In this document: positions 52,031 to 64,000 of the stretch, in pieces
How the letters are laid out: the number at the start of each line of letters is the position of its first letter
How positions within the stretch are numbered: the stretch's first letter is position 1
Source of the DNA: Chondrosia reniformis
Taxonomy: Eukaryota; Porifera; Demospongiae; Chondrillida; Chondrillidae
Assembly (NCBI GenBank): GCA_947172415.1
Contig: OX359193.1
Location: 2,970,501-3,034,500, forward strand
DNA length: 64,000 nucleotides
Direction: 5' to 3'
Notes under the pieces: model-generated
The model's input: the letters and a program-made list of their open reading frames with translations, nothing else
Told to the model about the DNA's origin: nothing
Databases searched by the model: none
Position numbers and translations under genes: made by a program

Positions 52031-52464
52031 AAAGACAGTTACGAACCAAATTTGACCTTCTAAGGCCAGATCAACAAAGCAAGGTTTGTTCCAAACAAGC
52101 TGATCAGAAGAAACATCATGATACTCATGCTAAACAGCGATCGGTTGCAGTCGGATGTTCAGTTTTAGTTAGGGATTTTATCCACAAGGGTGAATGGTTA
52201 CCAGGAGAAGTTGTAGGTCAACTGGGTCCCTGCTCTTACCTAGTGCAGCTACGAGATGGTCGTACCTGGAGAAGGCACTTGGATCATTTAAAGGTTATTT
52301 CCAGTGAATCCTCAGATAGTTTTGACGCTATTCCGCCATTGCAGACACAAGTTCCTGCTAATCCCAGTAGAGAACAAGTATCGGTGCCACGTTATCCTCA
52401 GAGAGTTCGTCGCCCTGTTGATCGTTATGGACTCTCGAACATTTATGTTGATATACCTACATAG
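52018..52464 (+). pseudogene. Gypsy integrase C-terminal domain
   Basis: This is the continuation of integrase in another frame. It has the typical GPY/F-like DNA-binding region: VLVRDFIHKGEWLPGEVV, then LGPCSYLVQLRDG and RRHLDHLKV. A polar tail ends at the stop at 52464. An ATG at 52018 happens to open the frame, but it lies inside the conserved segment SPSMLFVKRQ, so it is not a natural start. No chromodomain is visible. Confidence 0.88.
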
Positions 52465-52578
52465 CACCCTTCATTGTATGTATCAGTTATGTAGTGTGGT
52501 TTATCGTAGTTAATTAAGGACATTGTTTGTTGCTTTGTTTTGCTGTATTATAGACCTTCTCATCTTAGTGGGGAGGAA
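52465..52578 (+). other. 3' untranslated region with polypurine tract of the Gypsy element
   Basis: About 114 bp between the integrase stop and the 3' LTR. It ends in the purine tract gtggggaggaa (52568-52578) directly before the LTR's TGT. That tract is the expected primer for plus-strand DNA synthesis. Confidence 0.85.
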
Positions 52579-52723
52579 TGTACTGTATCATTATCACACT
52601 GTTATTATGGGTTTTGTAAGTGATATAATTTCATGAGATCAGGCCCTCATGTCCAGAGTGTGCTCCAAGAGATTTGCTACTTTGTTAGTAATCGTGAACT
52701 ATAACTTGTAGTAGGATACTACA
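52579..52723 (+). repeat. 3' LTR of the Gypsy element
   Basis: 145 bp, same length as the 5' LTR, from TGTACTGTATC to GATACTACA. It is followed at once by the target duplication atatc and by reverse-orientation satellite. Six substitutions separate the LTRs by my count. Confidence 0.95.
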
Positions 52724-55700
52724 ATATCCCATAATTTTATCCAGTATATCCCATAATTTTTTCTAAGACATCCCTTGGTTTTTGCTTAATATATCCAATG
52801 GACCAAAATATCCCATGGTTTTGCAAAATATATCCTATAGATTTTGCCGAATACATCCCATAAAATTATCTATAGTCTTAGCCCAGTATATCCCAATTTT
52901 TTTGCTCAATATATCCAATAGTTTTTCCGAATATATCCCATTATTTTTGCAAATATATCCCATAATTTTTGCCTAATCTATCCCATAATTTGGCCTAAAA
53001 TATCCCTCGTTTGTTGCTTAATATATCCAATATTTTAAAAATATTGCCAATTATAACCCAATATACCCCTTAGTTTTAGGCTAATATATCCCATAGCTTT
53101 TAACAAATATATCCCATAGCTTTTAAAAAATATATCCCTTAGTATATCCCATGATTTTTCTCCTATATATCTCATATTCGCCTAATCCATCCCTTAGTTT
53201 TAGCTTAATATATCCAATGGACCAGTATATCCCAGAGTTTTGACAAATATATGCAACAATTTTTAACCAATATATACCATTATATATCCCATAATTTTTG
53301 CCAACTATATCCCGAAATATCACCTATAGTCTTAGCCCAATATATCCTATAGTTTAGCCCAATACATCCTATAATTTTGCCCAATATATCCAACAGTTGC
53401 CCAATATATCCAACAGTTTTTGCCAAAGATATCCCAAATTTTTCCAAATATATCCCATAAGTTTTGCTAAATGTATCCCATAATTTAACCTTTAGTCTTA
53501 GCCCAATTTTTTGACCTAGTATATCGCTCAGTTCTTCCTTAATATATCCAATTATTTATAAATATTGCCTTTTATATTCCATAATATATCCCCTTAGTTT
53601 TTGTCAGATATATCCCATAGCTTTTGACAAATATATCCGTTAGAGTATCCCATAATTGTTTCCCTGTATATTCCCTTAATTTTGCCTAAGACATCCCTTA
53701 GTTTTTGCTTAATATATCCAATGGACCCGTATATCCCATAATTTTGCCAAATATATCCCATAGTTTTGGCCGAATACATCCCAAAATTTTATCTATAGTA
53801 TTAGACCAATATATCTAATAGTTTTTGCCAAATAAATTCCACACTTTAACTTATGGTCTGAGCCCAATATATCCTATAGTTTTTGCCAAATATATCCCAT
53901 AGTTATTCCAAATAAATCCCATGGTTTTGAAAATATATCCCATAATTTGTTCAAAATATATCCCATAATTTTGCCTAATATATACCTCAGTTTTTGTTTT
54001 ATATAACCTATTATTGAAAAATATTGCCAATTATATCCCAAAATATATCCCATAATTTTACCCATCATACTCTTAGTTTTAGGCAAATATATCCCATTGC
54101 TTTTACCAAATATATCCCATAGTATATCCCACAATTTTTGCCCTATTTATCCCGTAATTTTGCCTAATATATCCCTTAGTTTTGCTCAATATATCCAATG
54201 GACCAGTATATCCCATAGTTTTCGCCAAATATATCCCATAAAATCACCTATAGTCGTAGCCCTACATATACCACGGTTATTGCCAAGCTTATCCTATATT
54301 TGCCAAATATATCCCATAGTTTTTGCCCAATATATCCCATAGTTTTTCCGAATATATCCCATAGTTTTTGACAATGCATTCCAGAATGTTTGCCAAATAT
54401 ATCCCATAGTTTTTGCTTAATATATCCTTTAAAATAACCTATAGTCTTAGCACACTATATCCTATAGCTTTTTCCCAATTTATCACATAGTTTTTCCAAA
54501 TATATCGCATAATGTTTGTCAAATATATCCCAATAACCTATAACCTATATTCATAGCCCAATATATCCCATAGTTTTTCTGAATAAATCCAAGAGTTTTA
54601 CAAATATATCCCTTTAGGTTTTTGTCAGATATATCCCATAGCATATCCCATAATTTTAGCTTTCCATATCCCAAAATGTTTCCTAAGACATCCCTTAGTT
54701 TTGCTTAATATATCCAATGGACCAGTAAATCCCATAGTTTTGCAAAATATATCCAACAATTTTTAAACAATTTTATCCCATAATATATTTCATAATTTTT
54801 GCACAATATATTCCTTACTTTTGGCCGAATATATCCCACTAAATAACCTGTAGTCTTAGCCAAATATATCCCATAGTTTTTGCCAAATATATCCCATATT
54901 TTTCCAAAGATATCCATTAATTTTGGCTAAATATTTCCCATCATATAACCTAATACATCCCCTAGTTTTTGCTTAATATATCGAATGAAGCAGTATATCG
55001 CATAGTTTTGCCAAATATATCCAGCAATGTTTATCCAATATTTCCCATAATGTAACCCTTAATTTTAGCACCCTATATCCCATAGTTTTCCGTGTATTTA
55101 CCATAGCTTTTGCTAAAATTTACCGTTTTTTTTTCAAATATATCCCATAATATAACCTAGAGTCTTAGCCCAATAAATCTCATAGTTTTTGCCCAATATA
55201 TCCCATAGTGTTTCCGAATATATCGCATAGTTTTTGCAAATATATCCCAAAATTTTGCCAAATGCATCCCTCAGTTTTTGCTTAATAAATCTAATTATTT
55301 AAAAATATTGCCAATTATATCCCATAATATATGAAATACTTTTACCCAATATACAGCTTAGTTTTAATCAAATAAATCTCAGAGCTTCGGACAAATATAT
55401 CCCATAGTATATCCCATAATTTTTGTCCCATATATCCCATAATTTTATCTAATATAACCCATAAAATAACCTATAGTCTTAGCCCAATATAATGAAAAGT
55501 CTTCGCCAAATATGTCCCATATTTCTTCCAAATATAACTCATAATTTTTGCCAAGTATATCCCATAATATAATCTTCAGTTTTAGCCCAATATATCCCAT
55601 AGTTTTTGCCCACAGGTTTTCCGAATATATCACCATAGTTTTTCAAATATATCCCAAAATATCACCTATAGTCTTAGCCCAATATATCCCATAGTTTATC

Positions 55701-57230
55701 CAAATATATATATCCTATTTTTTCAAATATATCCCATAGTTTGTACCCATTATATCCCATAGTATTTCCGAATATAACCGTAGTTTTAATAAATATATCT
55801 AATAATTTTGCCAAATATATCCCATAATATCACCTATAGTCTTAGCCCAATATATTCAATAATTTTACTAAATATATCTTATATTTTTTAATAAATATAT
55901 CCGTTTTTGCCCATTATACACAATATTTTTTCCAAATATGCCCATAGTTTTAGGAAATTTATCCCAAAGTTTTTGCAAATATATCCCATAATTTTTGCCG
56001 AATATATCCCAAATTTGGAAGAAGTTGTTGCTTAAGATATCCAATTATTTCAAAATATTGCCAATTATATCTCCCATAATTTTACCCAAGATACACATTA
56101 TTTTTGTCAAATATATCCCATACTTTTGACGACTAAATCCCATAGTATATACCATAATTTTTGCTTTATATATCTCATAATTTTTGCTTAATATATCCCA
56201 TAGATTTTAATTAATATATCCAATGGACTAGTATATCCCATAGTTTTTTCAATATATCCAACAATTTTAAACCAATATATCCCAAAATATCCCATATTTT
56301 TTCCAAATATATCCCATATCTTTTCCAAATATATCCAATAATTTTTGACAAATATATCATAATTTTAAATTATATCCAATAATTTTGCAAATATATCCCA
56401 TAATGAAACCTATAGTCTTAGCCCAATATATCCCATAGTTTTACAAAATATATCCCCTTCGTTTTTTGTCAAATATATCCTATAGTATATCCCATAATTG
56501 TGCCTTTTATGTCCCATAATTTTGACTAATACATTTCTTAGTTTTTTCTTAATATATCCAATGGACCACTATATCGCATAGTTTTGACAAATATATCCAA
56601 CAATTTTTAACCAATATATCACATAATATATCCCAAACGTTTTGCCCAATATACCATAGGTTTTGCGAATATATCCCATAATATAACCGGTAGTCTTAGC
56701 CCAATATATCCCATAGGTTTTGCCCAATATTATCCCATGGTCTTTCTGAATAAATATCATAGTTTTACAAATATATACAACAATTTTAAACCAATATATG
56801 CCATAATATGTCTCATAATTTTTGCATAATATATTTCATAGCTTATGCCGAATATATCACATAAAATAACCTATAGTCTAATACATCTCTCAGTTTCAAC
56901 TTAATATAACCAATTATTTAAAAATATTGCCAATTATATCCCTTAAATAACCCATAGATTTACCAAAGATAGCCCTTAATTTTTGTCAAATATATCCCAT
57001 AGCTTTTTACCGCATATATCCCATAAAATAACCCATAGTCTTATCCTAATATATCCCATACTTTTTGACAAATATATCCCATATTTTTCCAAATATTTCC
57101 CATAATTTTTGCCAAATATATCTGGAAATATAACCTATAGTCTTAGGCCAATATATCCCATAGTTTTTGCCAAATATATCCCATACTTATTGCCAATTAT
57201 ATCCCATATATTTCTAAATATATCCCATTC
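52724..57230 (-). repeat. 23-bp satellite array, reverse orientation, block 9
   Basis: Reverse satellite continuing from block 8 across the Gypsy insertion. Tag monomers appear as complements (ccaatggacc, near 52795, 53214 and 53719). Confidence 0.92.
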
Positions 57231-60200
57231 CAAAGAACTATGGGATATATTTTGCAAAACTATGGGATATATTGGGCTGAGACTATAGGTTATTTAGTTG
57301 GATATATTTTGCAAAATTATGGAATAAATTATGGGAAAAATTGGTTAAAATTTGTTTGATATATTTTGCAAAATTATGGGATAAACTGGTAAATAAAAGG
57401 ATATATAAAGGAAGAACTGAGAGATATATTTGGCCAAAAAATTGGGCTAAAACTTTAGGTTAAATTATGGGACATATTTAGCAAAAAGTATGTGATATAT
57501 TTGGAAAATATGGGATATCTTTGGGAAAAACTGTGGGATATATTGGGCTTAACTATGGGAAATATTGGGCTAAGACTATATGTGATATTTCGGGATATAG
57601 TTGGCAAACATTATAGGATATATTGGGCCAAATTATGGGATATATTAGGGTATCTATTGATTAAACCTGGTTGGATATATTTGGCAAAATTATGGGATTT
57701 ATTTGAAAAAATATGGCATATATTTGGAGAAACTATGAGATATATTGGGCAAAGACTATAGGTTCTTTTATGGGATATATTCGGCAAAGGCTATGGGGCA
57801 TATTTGGCTAACATATGGGATATACTGGTCCATTGGATATATTTTGCAAAAACCAAGAAATGTCTTATGGGATATACTACGGGATATATTTGTCAAAACT
57901 ATGGGATATATTTGTAAAGCTATGGGATTTATTCAGAAAGACTATGGGATATATTTGGCTAAGACTATAGGTTATATTATGGGATATATTTGGCAAATAT
58001 TATGGGATATATTTATAAAAATATGCGATAAATTGGGCAAAAGCTATGGGATATATTCGGCAATAACTATGGGATATATTGGGTAAACATTAAGGGAAAT
58101 ATTATGGGATATATTGGTTTAAAACTGTTGAATATATTTGGAAAACTTTGGGATATACTGGTCATTGGATGTAATTATCCAAACCTATGGGAGATATTAG
58201 GCAAAATTGTGGGATATATAAGGCCAAAATTAGGGGATATACTATGGGATATATCCGTCAAAAGCTGTGGGATATATTTGACAAAAACTAAGGGGAAAAT
58301 GGGTAAAACTATGGGATAGAATAATGTATATAAGAAGCAATATTTATAAATAATTGGATATATTAAGGAAGAGCTGAGAGATATATTAGGCCAAAACACT
58401 AGGCTAAGACTATAGGTGATTTTATGGAATATAATTGGCAAACATTTTGGGATATATTTATAAAAATATGCGATAAATTGGGCAAAAGCTATGGGATATA
58501 TTGGGCTAAGACTATAGGTTATTTTATGAGATATATTCGGCAATAACTATGGGATATATTGGGTAAAAATTATGGGAAATATTATAGGATATATTGGTTT
58601 AAAATTGTTAATATATTTGGCAAAACTTTGGGATATACTGGTCCATTGGATATATTAATCAAAAACTATGGGATATATTAAGCAAAATTGTGGGATATAT
58701 AGGGGAAAAATTAGGGATATACTATGAGATATATCCGTCAAAAGCTGTGGGATATATTTGACAAAAAATAAGGGGTATATGTGGCAAAACTTAGGGATAT
58801 ATTGGGCTAAGACTGTAGGGGATATTTCGGGGTATAGTTGGCAGAAATTATGGGATATATTGGGCAAAAATTGTTGGATATATTTGTCAAAACTCTGGGA
58901 TATACTGGTCCATTGGATATATTAAGCTAAAACCAGAGGATCTATTAGGCGAATATGGGATAAATAAGGGAAAAATCAAGGGATATACTAAGGGATATAT
59001 TTTTCAAAAGCTATGGGATATATTTGTTAAAAGATATGGATATATTTGCCTAAAACTAAGGGATATATTGGGTAAAATTATGGGATATAATTGGCAATAT
59101 TTTTAAATTATTGGATAAATTAAGCAACAACCGAGGGATATTTTGGGCAAAATTATGGGATAGATTAGGCAAAAATTATGGGATATAGTTGCAAAAATAA
59201 TGGGATATATTCGAAAAAACTATTGCATATATTGAGCTAAAATTTGGGATATATTGGGCTAAGACTATAGATAATTTTATGGGATGTATTCGGCAAAAAC
59301 GATGGGATATATTTTCCAAAACTATGGGATATACTGGTCCATTGGATATATTAAGCAAAAACTAAGGGATGTCTTAGGCAAAATTATGGGATATACTGGA
59401 AACAATTATGGGATATACGATGGGATATATTTGTCAAAAGCTATGGGATTTATTTGACAAAAAATGTATGGGCATATTGTGAAAAGCTATGGGATGTATT
59501 ATGGTATATAATAGGCAATATTTTTAAATAATTGGATATATTAAGGTAAAAACAGGAGTATATATTAGCCCAAAAATGGGACTAAGATTATAGGTAATAT
59601 TAGGAAATATAATTGGAAAAAATTATGGGATATATTTGGAAATGTATGGGATATATTTGGCAAAAACTATGGGATATATTGGCCTAAGACTATAGGTGAT
59701 ATTTCCGGATATATTTGGCAAAAATTATGGGATATATTTGGAAAAATATGGGATATATTTGGCAAAAAGTATGGGACATATTGGGATAAGACTGTAGGTT
59801 ATTTCATGGGATATATGCGGCCAAAACTATGGGATATATTGCACAAAATTATGGGATATACAATGGGATATATTTTTCAAAAGCTATGGGATATATTTGA
59901 CAAACACTAAGGGCTATCTTTGGTAAATATATGGGTTATTTAAGGGATAATATTGGCAATATTTTTAAATAATTGGATATATAAACTTAAACTGAGGGAT
60001 ATATTAGGCAAAATTATGGGTTATATTGGGCTAAGACTATAGGTTATTTCATGTGATATATTCGACAAAAACTATGGGATATATTAGGCAAACATTATGG
60101 GAGATATTATTGCCTATATTGGTTTAAAATTGTTGGATATATTTGTAAAACTATGGGATTTATTCAGAAAGACCATGGGATATTTTGGGCAAAAACAATG

Positions 60201-63200
60201 GGATATATTGAGCTAAGACTATAGGTTATTTTATGGGATATACTTGAAAAAATATATGGGATATATTTGAAAAAATATGGGATATATTAGGCAAAAATTA
60301 ATATATATATTTTGGCATATATTGGTTTAAATTTGTTGGACATATTTGGCGAAACTATGGGATAAACTAGTCCATTGGCTATATTAATTAAAATCTATGG
60401 GATATATTAAGCAAAAATTATGAGATATATAAAGAAAAATTATGGTAGATACTATGGGATATAGTCGTCAAAATGTATGGGATATATTTGACAAAAAGTA
60501 ATGTGTATATTGGGTAAAATAATGTGATATATTATGGGATATAATTGGCAATATTTTTAAATAATTGGATATATTAAGTAAAAACTGAGGGATATATTAG
60601 GCAAAATTATGGGAGATATTTGAAAAAATTATGAGATATATTTGCAACACTATGGGATATTTTGGCCTAAACTATATGTTAAAGTATGGGATATATTTGG
60701 CAAAAATTATGGGAATTGTTTAGTAAAATATGGGATATATTTGGCAAAAACTATGGGATATATTGGTATAATACTATAGATAATTTTATGAGATGTATTC
60801 GGAAAAACTATGGGATATATTTGGCAAAATTATGGGATATACTGGTCCATTGAATATATTAAGCAAAACCTAAGGGATGTCTTAGTCAAAATTATGGGAG
60901 TTATATTGCAAAAATTATGGGATATACTATGAGATATATTTGTCAACAACTATGTAATATGTTAGACAAAACTAAGGGGTATTTTGGGTAAATCTAAGGG
61001 ATATTTATGGGATATAATTGACAAATTTTTAAATAATTGGATATGTTAAGCAAAAACTGAGGATTATATAAGGACAAAATTTATGGGATATATTATGGGA
61101 TATATTGGTAAAAAATTGTTGGTTATATTTGGCAAAACTCTGGTCCATTGTATATATTAAGATAAAACTAAGGGATATATTATGCAAAATTATAGGATAT
61201 ACATAGTGCAAAAATTATGGGATATTCTATGGGATATTTCTGCTAAAAGCTATGGGATATATTTGCCAAAAACTAAGGGGTATAGTGGGTAAAATTATGG
61301 GATATATTATGGGTTATAATTGGCAATATTTTTAAATTATTGGATATATTTGCGAAAATAATGGGATATATATTCGGAAAAACTATTGGACGTATTGGGC
61401 AAAAACTCTGGGATATATTGGGCCAAGACTATAAGTTAAAGTATTGGATATATTTGGCTAAAATTATGGGATATATTTGGAAAAATAATGGGATATATTA
61501 AGAAAAACTATTGGATATATTGAGGAAAATTTGGGATATATTGGTCTAAGACTATAGATAATTTTATGGGATGTATTTGGCAAAAATTATGTGATATATT
61601 TTGCAAAACTATGGGATATACTAGTCCATTGGATATAGTATGCAAAAACTAAGGATGTCTTAGGCAATATTAAGGGATATTCTATGGGATGTATTTGGTA
61701 AAAGCTATGAGATATATTTGCCAAAAATTAAAGGGGTATATGGAGTAAAATTATGGGATATATTATGGGATATAATTGGCAATATTTTAAATATTAGGAT
61801 ATATAAGGCAAAAACTGAGGGATATATTTGGAAAATTATGGGATATATTTTGAAAAAATTATGGGATATATTTTGAAAAATTATGGGATATATTTGCAAA
61901 AACTATGGGATTTATTTGGAATAACTATGGGATATATTTGGCAAAAACTATCGGATGTATTGGGTAAGAACATAAGTTAAAGTATGGAATTTATTTGGCA
62001 AAAACTATGGGATATATTGGTCTAATACTATTGATAAAATTATAGGATGCATTCGGCAAAAACGATGGGATATATTTGGTAAAATTATGGGATATTCTGG
62101 TCCATAGGATATATTAAGCAAAAACTAAGGGATGTCTTAAGCAAAATTATGGGATATACAGGGAAAATTATGGGATACTCTAAAGGATATAGTTGTCGAA
62201 AGCTATGAGATATATTTGACAAAAACGAAGGGGCGCATTGGGTAAAACTATGGGATATATTATGGAATACAATAGGCAATATTTATAAATAATTGGATAT
62301 ATTAAGGAAGAACTGAGAGATTTTTAAGGCCAAAAATTGAGCTAGGACTATAGGTTAAATTATGGGAAACAATTAGCAAAAATTATGAGATATATTTGGA
62401 AAAATATGGGATATCTTTGGCAAAAACTATGGGATAAATTGGGCAAAACTATGGGATATATTGGGCTAAGACAATAGGTGATATTTTGGGATATAATTGG
62501 CAAAAATTATGGGATATATTGGGCAAAAATTATGGGATATATTATGGCATATATTGGTTAAAAATTGTTGGATATATTTGTCAAAACTCTGAGATATATT
62601 GGTCCATTGGATATATTAAGCTAAAACTAAGGGATGGATTAGGCAAATATGGGATATATAGGGGAAAAATCATGGGATACACTAACAGATATATTTTTCA
62701 AAAGCTATGGGATATATTTGTTACAAGCTATGGGATATATTTGCCTACAATTAAGGGGTATATTGGGTAAGATTATGGGATATAATTGGCAATATTTTTA
62801 AATTATTGGCTATATTGAGCAACAACCGAGGGATATTTTAGGCAAAATTATGGGATAGATTAAACAAAATTTATGGGATATATTTGTAAAAATAATGGGA
62901 TATATTCGGAAAAACCATTGGATATATTGAGCAAAAACTTGGGATATATTGGGCTAAGAATACAAATAATTTTATGGGATGTATTCGGCAAAAACTATGT
63001 GATATATTTTGCAAAACTATAGTATATACTGGTCCATGGGATATATTAAGCAAAAATTTATGGGTGTCTTAGGCAAAAGTATTGGATCTATTGGAAAAAA
63101 ATTATGGAATATACTACGGGATATATTTTTTCAAAAGCTATGGCATATATTTGACAAAAATTGAGGAGCATATTGGGTAAAACTATGGGATGTATTATGG

Positions 63201-64000
63201 GATATAGTAGGCAATATTTTTAAATTATTGGATATATTAAGGAAAAAACAGGGGATATATTAGCCAAAAAATGGGGCTAAGATTATAGGTTATTTTATGG
63301 GATATATTTGGTAAAAGTTATGGGATATATTTGGAAAAATATGGGATATACTTGACATAAAGTATGGGATATATTGGGATATGACTATTGGTTATTTTAT
63401 GGGATATATGTGGCAAAAAGTAAGGGATATATGGCATAAAAATTTTGGGATATCCTATGGGATACATTTTTCAAAACTATGGGATATATTAGGCAAAAAT
63501 TATGGGACATATTATGGCATATATTGGTTTAAAATTGTTGGATATATTTGTAAAACTATGGGATTTATTCAGAAAGACCATGGGATAATATTGGGCAAAA
63601 ACTATGGGATATATTGGGCTAAGACTATAGTTTATATGATGGGATATATTTGTCAAACTTATGATATATTTGAAAAAATATAAGATATATTCGCAAAAAC
63701 TATGATATATTGGGCAAATATTTTGGGATATATTATGGGATATATTGGTTAAAGATTGTTGGATATATGTGGCAAAACTATGGGAAATATTGGTCTATTG
63801 GATATATTAATTAAAATCTATGGGATATATTAAGTAAAAATTATGAGATATATAAAGCAAAAATTTTGGTTTATACAATGGAATATAGTGTCAAAAGGTA
63901 TGGGATATATTTGAAAAAATAATGGGTATATTGGGTAAAATTATGGGAGATATAATTGGCAATATTTTGAAATAATTGGATATATTAAGCAAAGACTTAT
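57231..64000 (+). repeat. 23-bp satellite array, forward orientation, block 10
   Basis: Near 57231 the array returns to forward (cattccaaagaactatggga). It runs to the window end without foreign insertions that I can see. Tag monomers alternate as in block 1. It continues past the right edge. Confidence 0.92.

Larger units (their letters stand above)
48388..52723 (+). mobile_element. Ty3/Gypsy LTR retrotransposon (Mag-like)
   Basis: This 4.3-kb element has two 145-bp LTRs starting TGT and ending ACA. It is flanked by the 5-bp duplication ATATC (48383-48387 and 52724-52728). Order is gag with two CCHC knuckles, protease, RT, RNase H, integrase, which is the Ty3/Gypsy order. Short LTRs, two zinc knuckles and the gag N-terminus suit the Mag/K02A2.6-like clade common in invertebrates. 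The body has two frameshifts and one in-frame stop, so it is not autonomous as read. It inserted in reverse-orientation satellite and carries a typical coding base composition in contrast to it. Confidence 0.95.

Noticed and set aside
1-64000. CRISPR array, because of the short regular repeats
   Set aside because: The repeats are contiguous with no unique spacers of constant length, no cas genes are present, and the elements are eukaryotic.
1-64000. tRNA or rRNA genes
   Set aside because: I saw no cloverleaf-type sequence with conserved A and B boxes and no rRNA-like segment. A covariance-model search would be needed to exclude small ones.

Overview
The window is eukaryotic, almost certainly from an animal genome, and I see no host gene that I could name. 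Most of it is one AT-rich satellite with a basic period of about 23 bp. Its core reads tatgggatatatt, followed by a variable linker such as tggcaaaaa. The satellite carries inserted transposable elements. These elements have spliceosomal-type introns, LTRs, a DIRS-type tyrosine-recombinase retrotransposon and an intron-containing Tc1/mariner-like transposase, which rules out a prokaryote. This combination suits an invertebrate such as a sponge or cnidarian, but that is inference only.

Layout: 1-808 is a different satellite (13-bp unit actagttgtatgt). 809-1231 is half of a foldback DNA element. 1232-9774 is 23-bp satellite in forward orientation. 9775-15500 is a decayed DIRS-like retrotransposon on the minus strand (gag with introns, RT-RNase H, tyrosine recombinase). 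15501-24858 is forward satellite. 24859-27671 is a Tc1/mariner-like transposon on the minus strand. 27672-33830 is forward satellite. 33831-35097 is a full foldback element whose right half matches 809-1231 in inverse orientation. 35098-37650 is forward satellite. From about 37651 the satellite is inverted, and a 1.46-kb relative of the Tc1-like transposon sits at 38767-40228. The orientation flips to forward near 40949, to reverse near 47221 and to forward near 57231, then stays forward to the end. A Ty3/Gypsy retrotransposon (48388-52723) with matching 145-bp LTRs and an ATATC target duplication lies in the third inverted stretch.

The genes do not form a host pathway. Each retroelement carries its own replication or integration machinery, and all appear broken. 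Every frameshift I could resolve reads as a one-base deletion, mostly in or beside homopolymers, so part of the damage may be sequencing error. In-frame stop codons in both retrotransposons argue for real decay as well. The numerous 60-157-codon open frames across the satellite, with repeated GYI, WDI and GIY tripeptides, come from the 23-bp period and are not annotated as genes.

The most interesting features are the inverted satellite domains with a palindromic switch point at 37640-37666, the related foldback arms about 33 kb apart, and the two related Tc1-like elements whose candidate start codons lie at the same distance from the element end.
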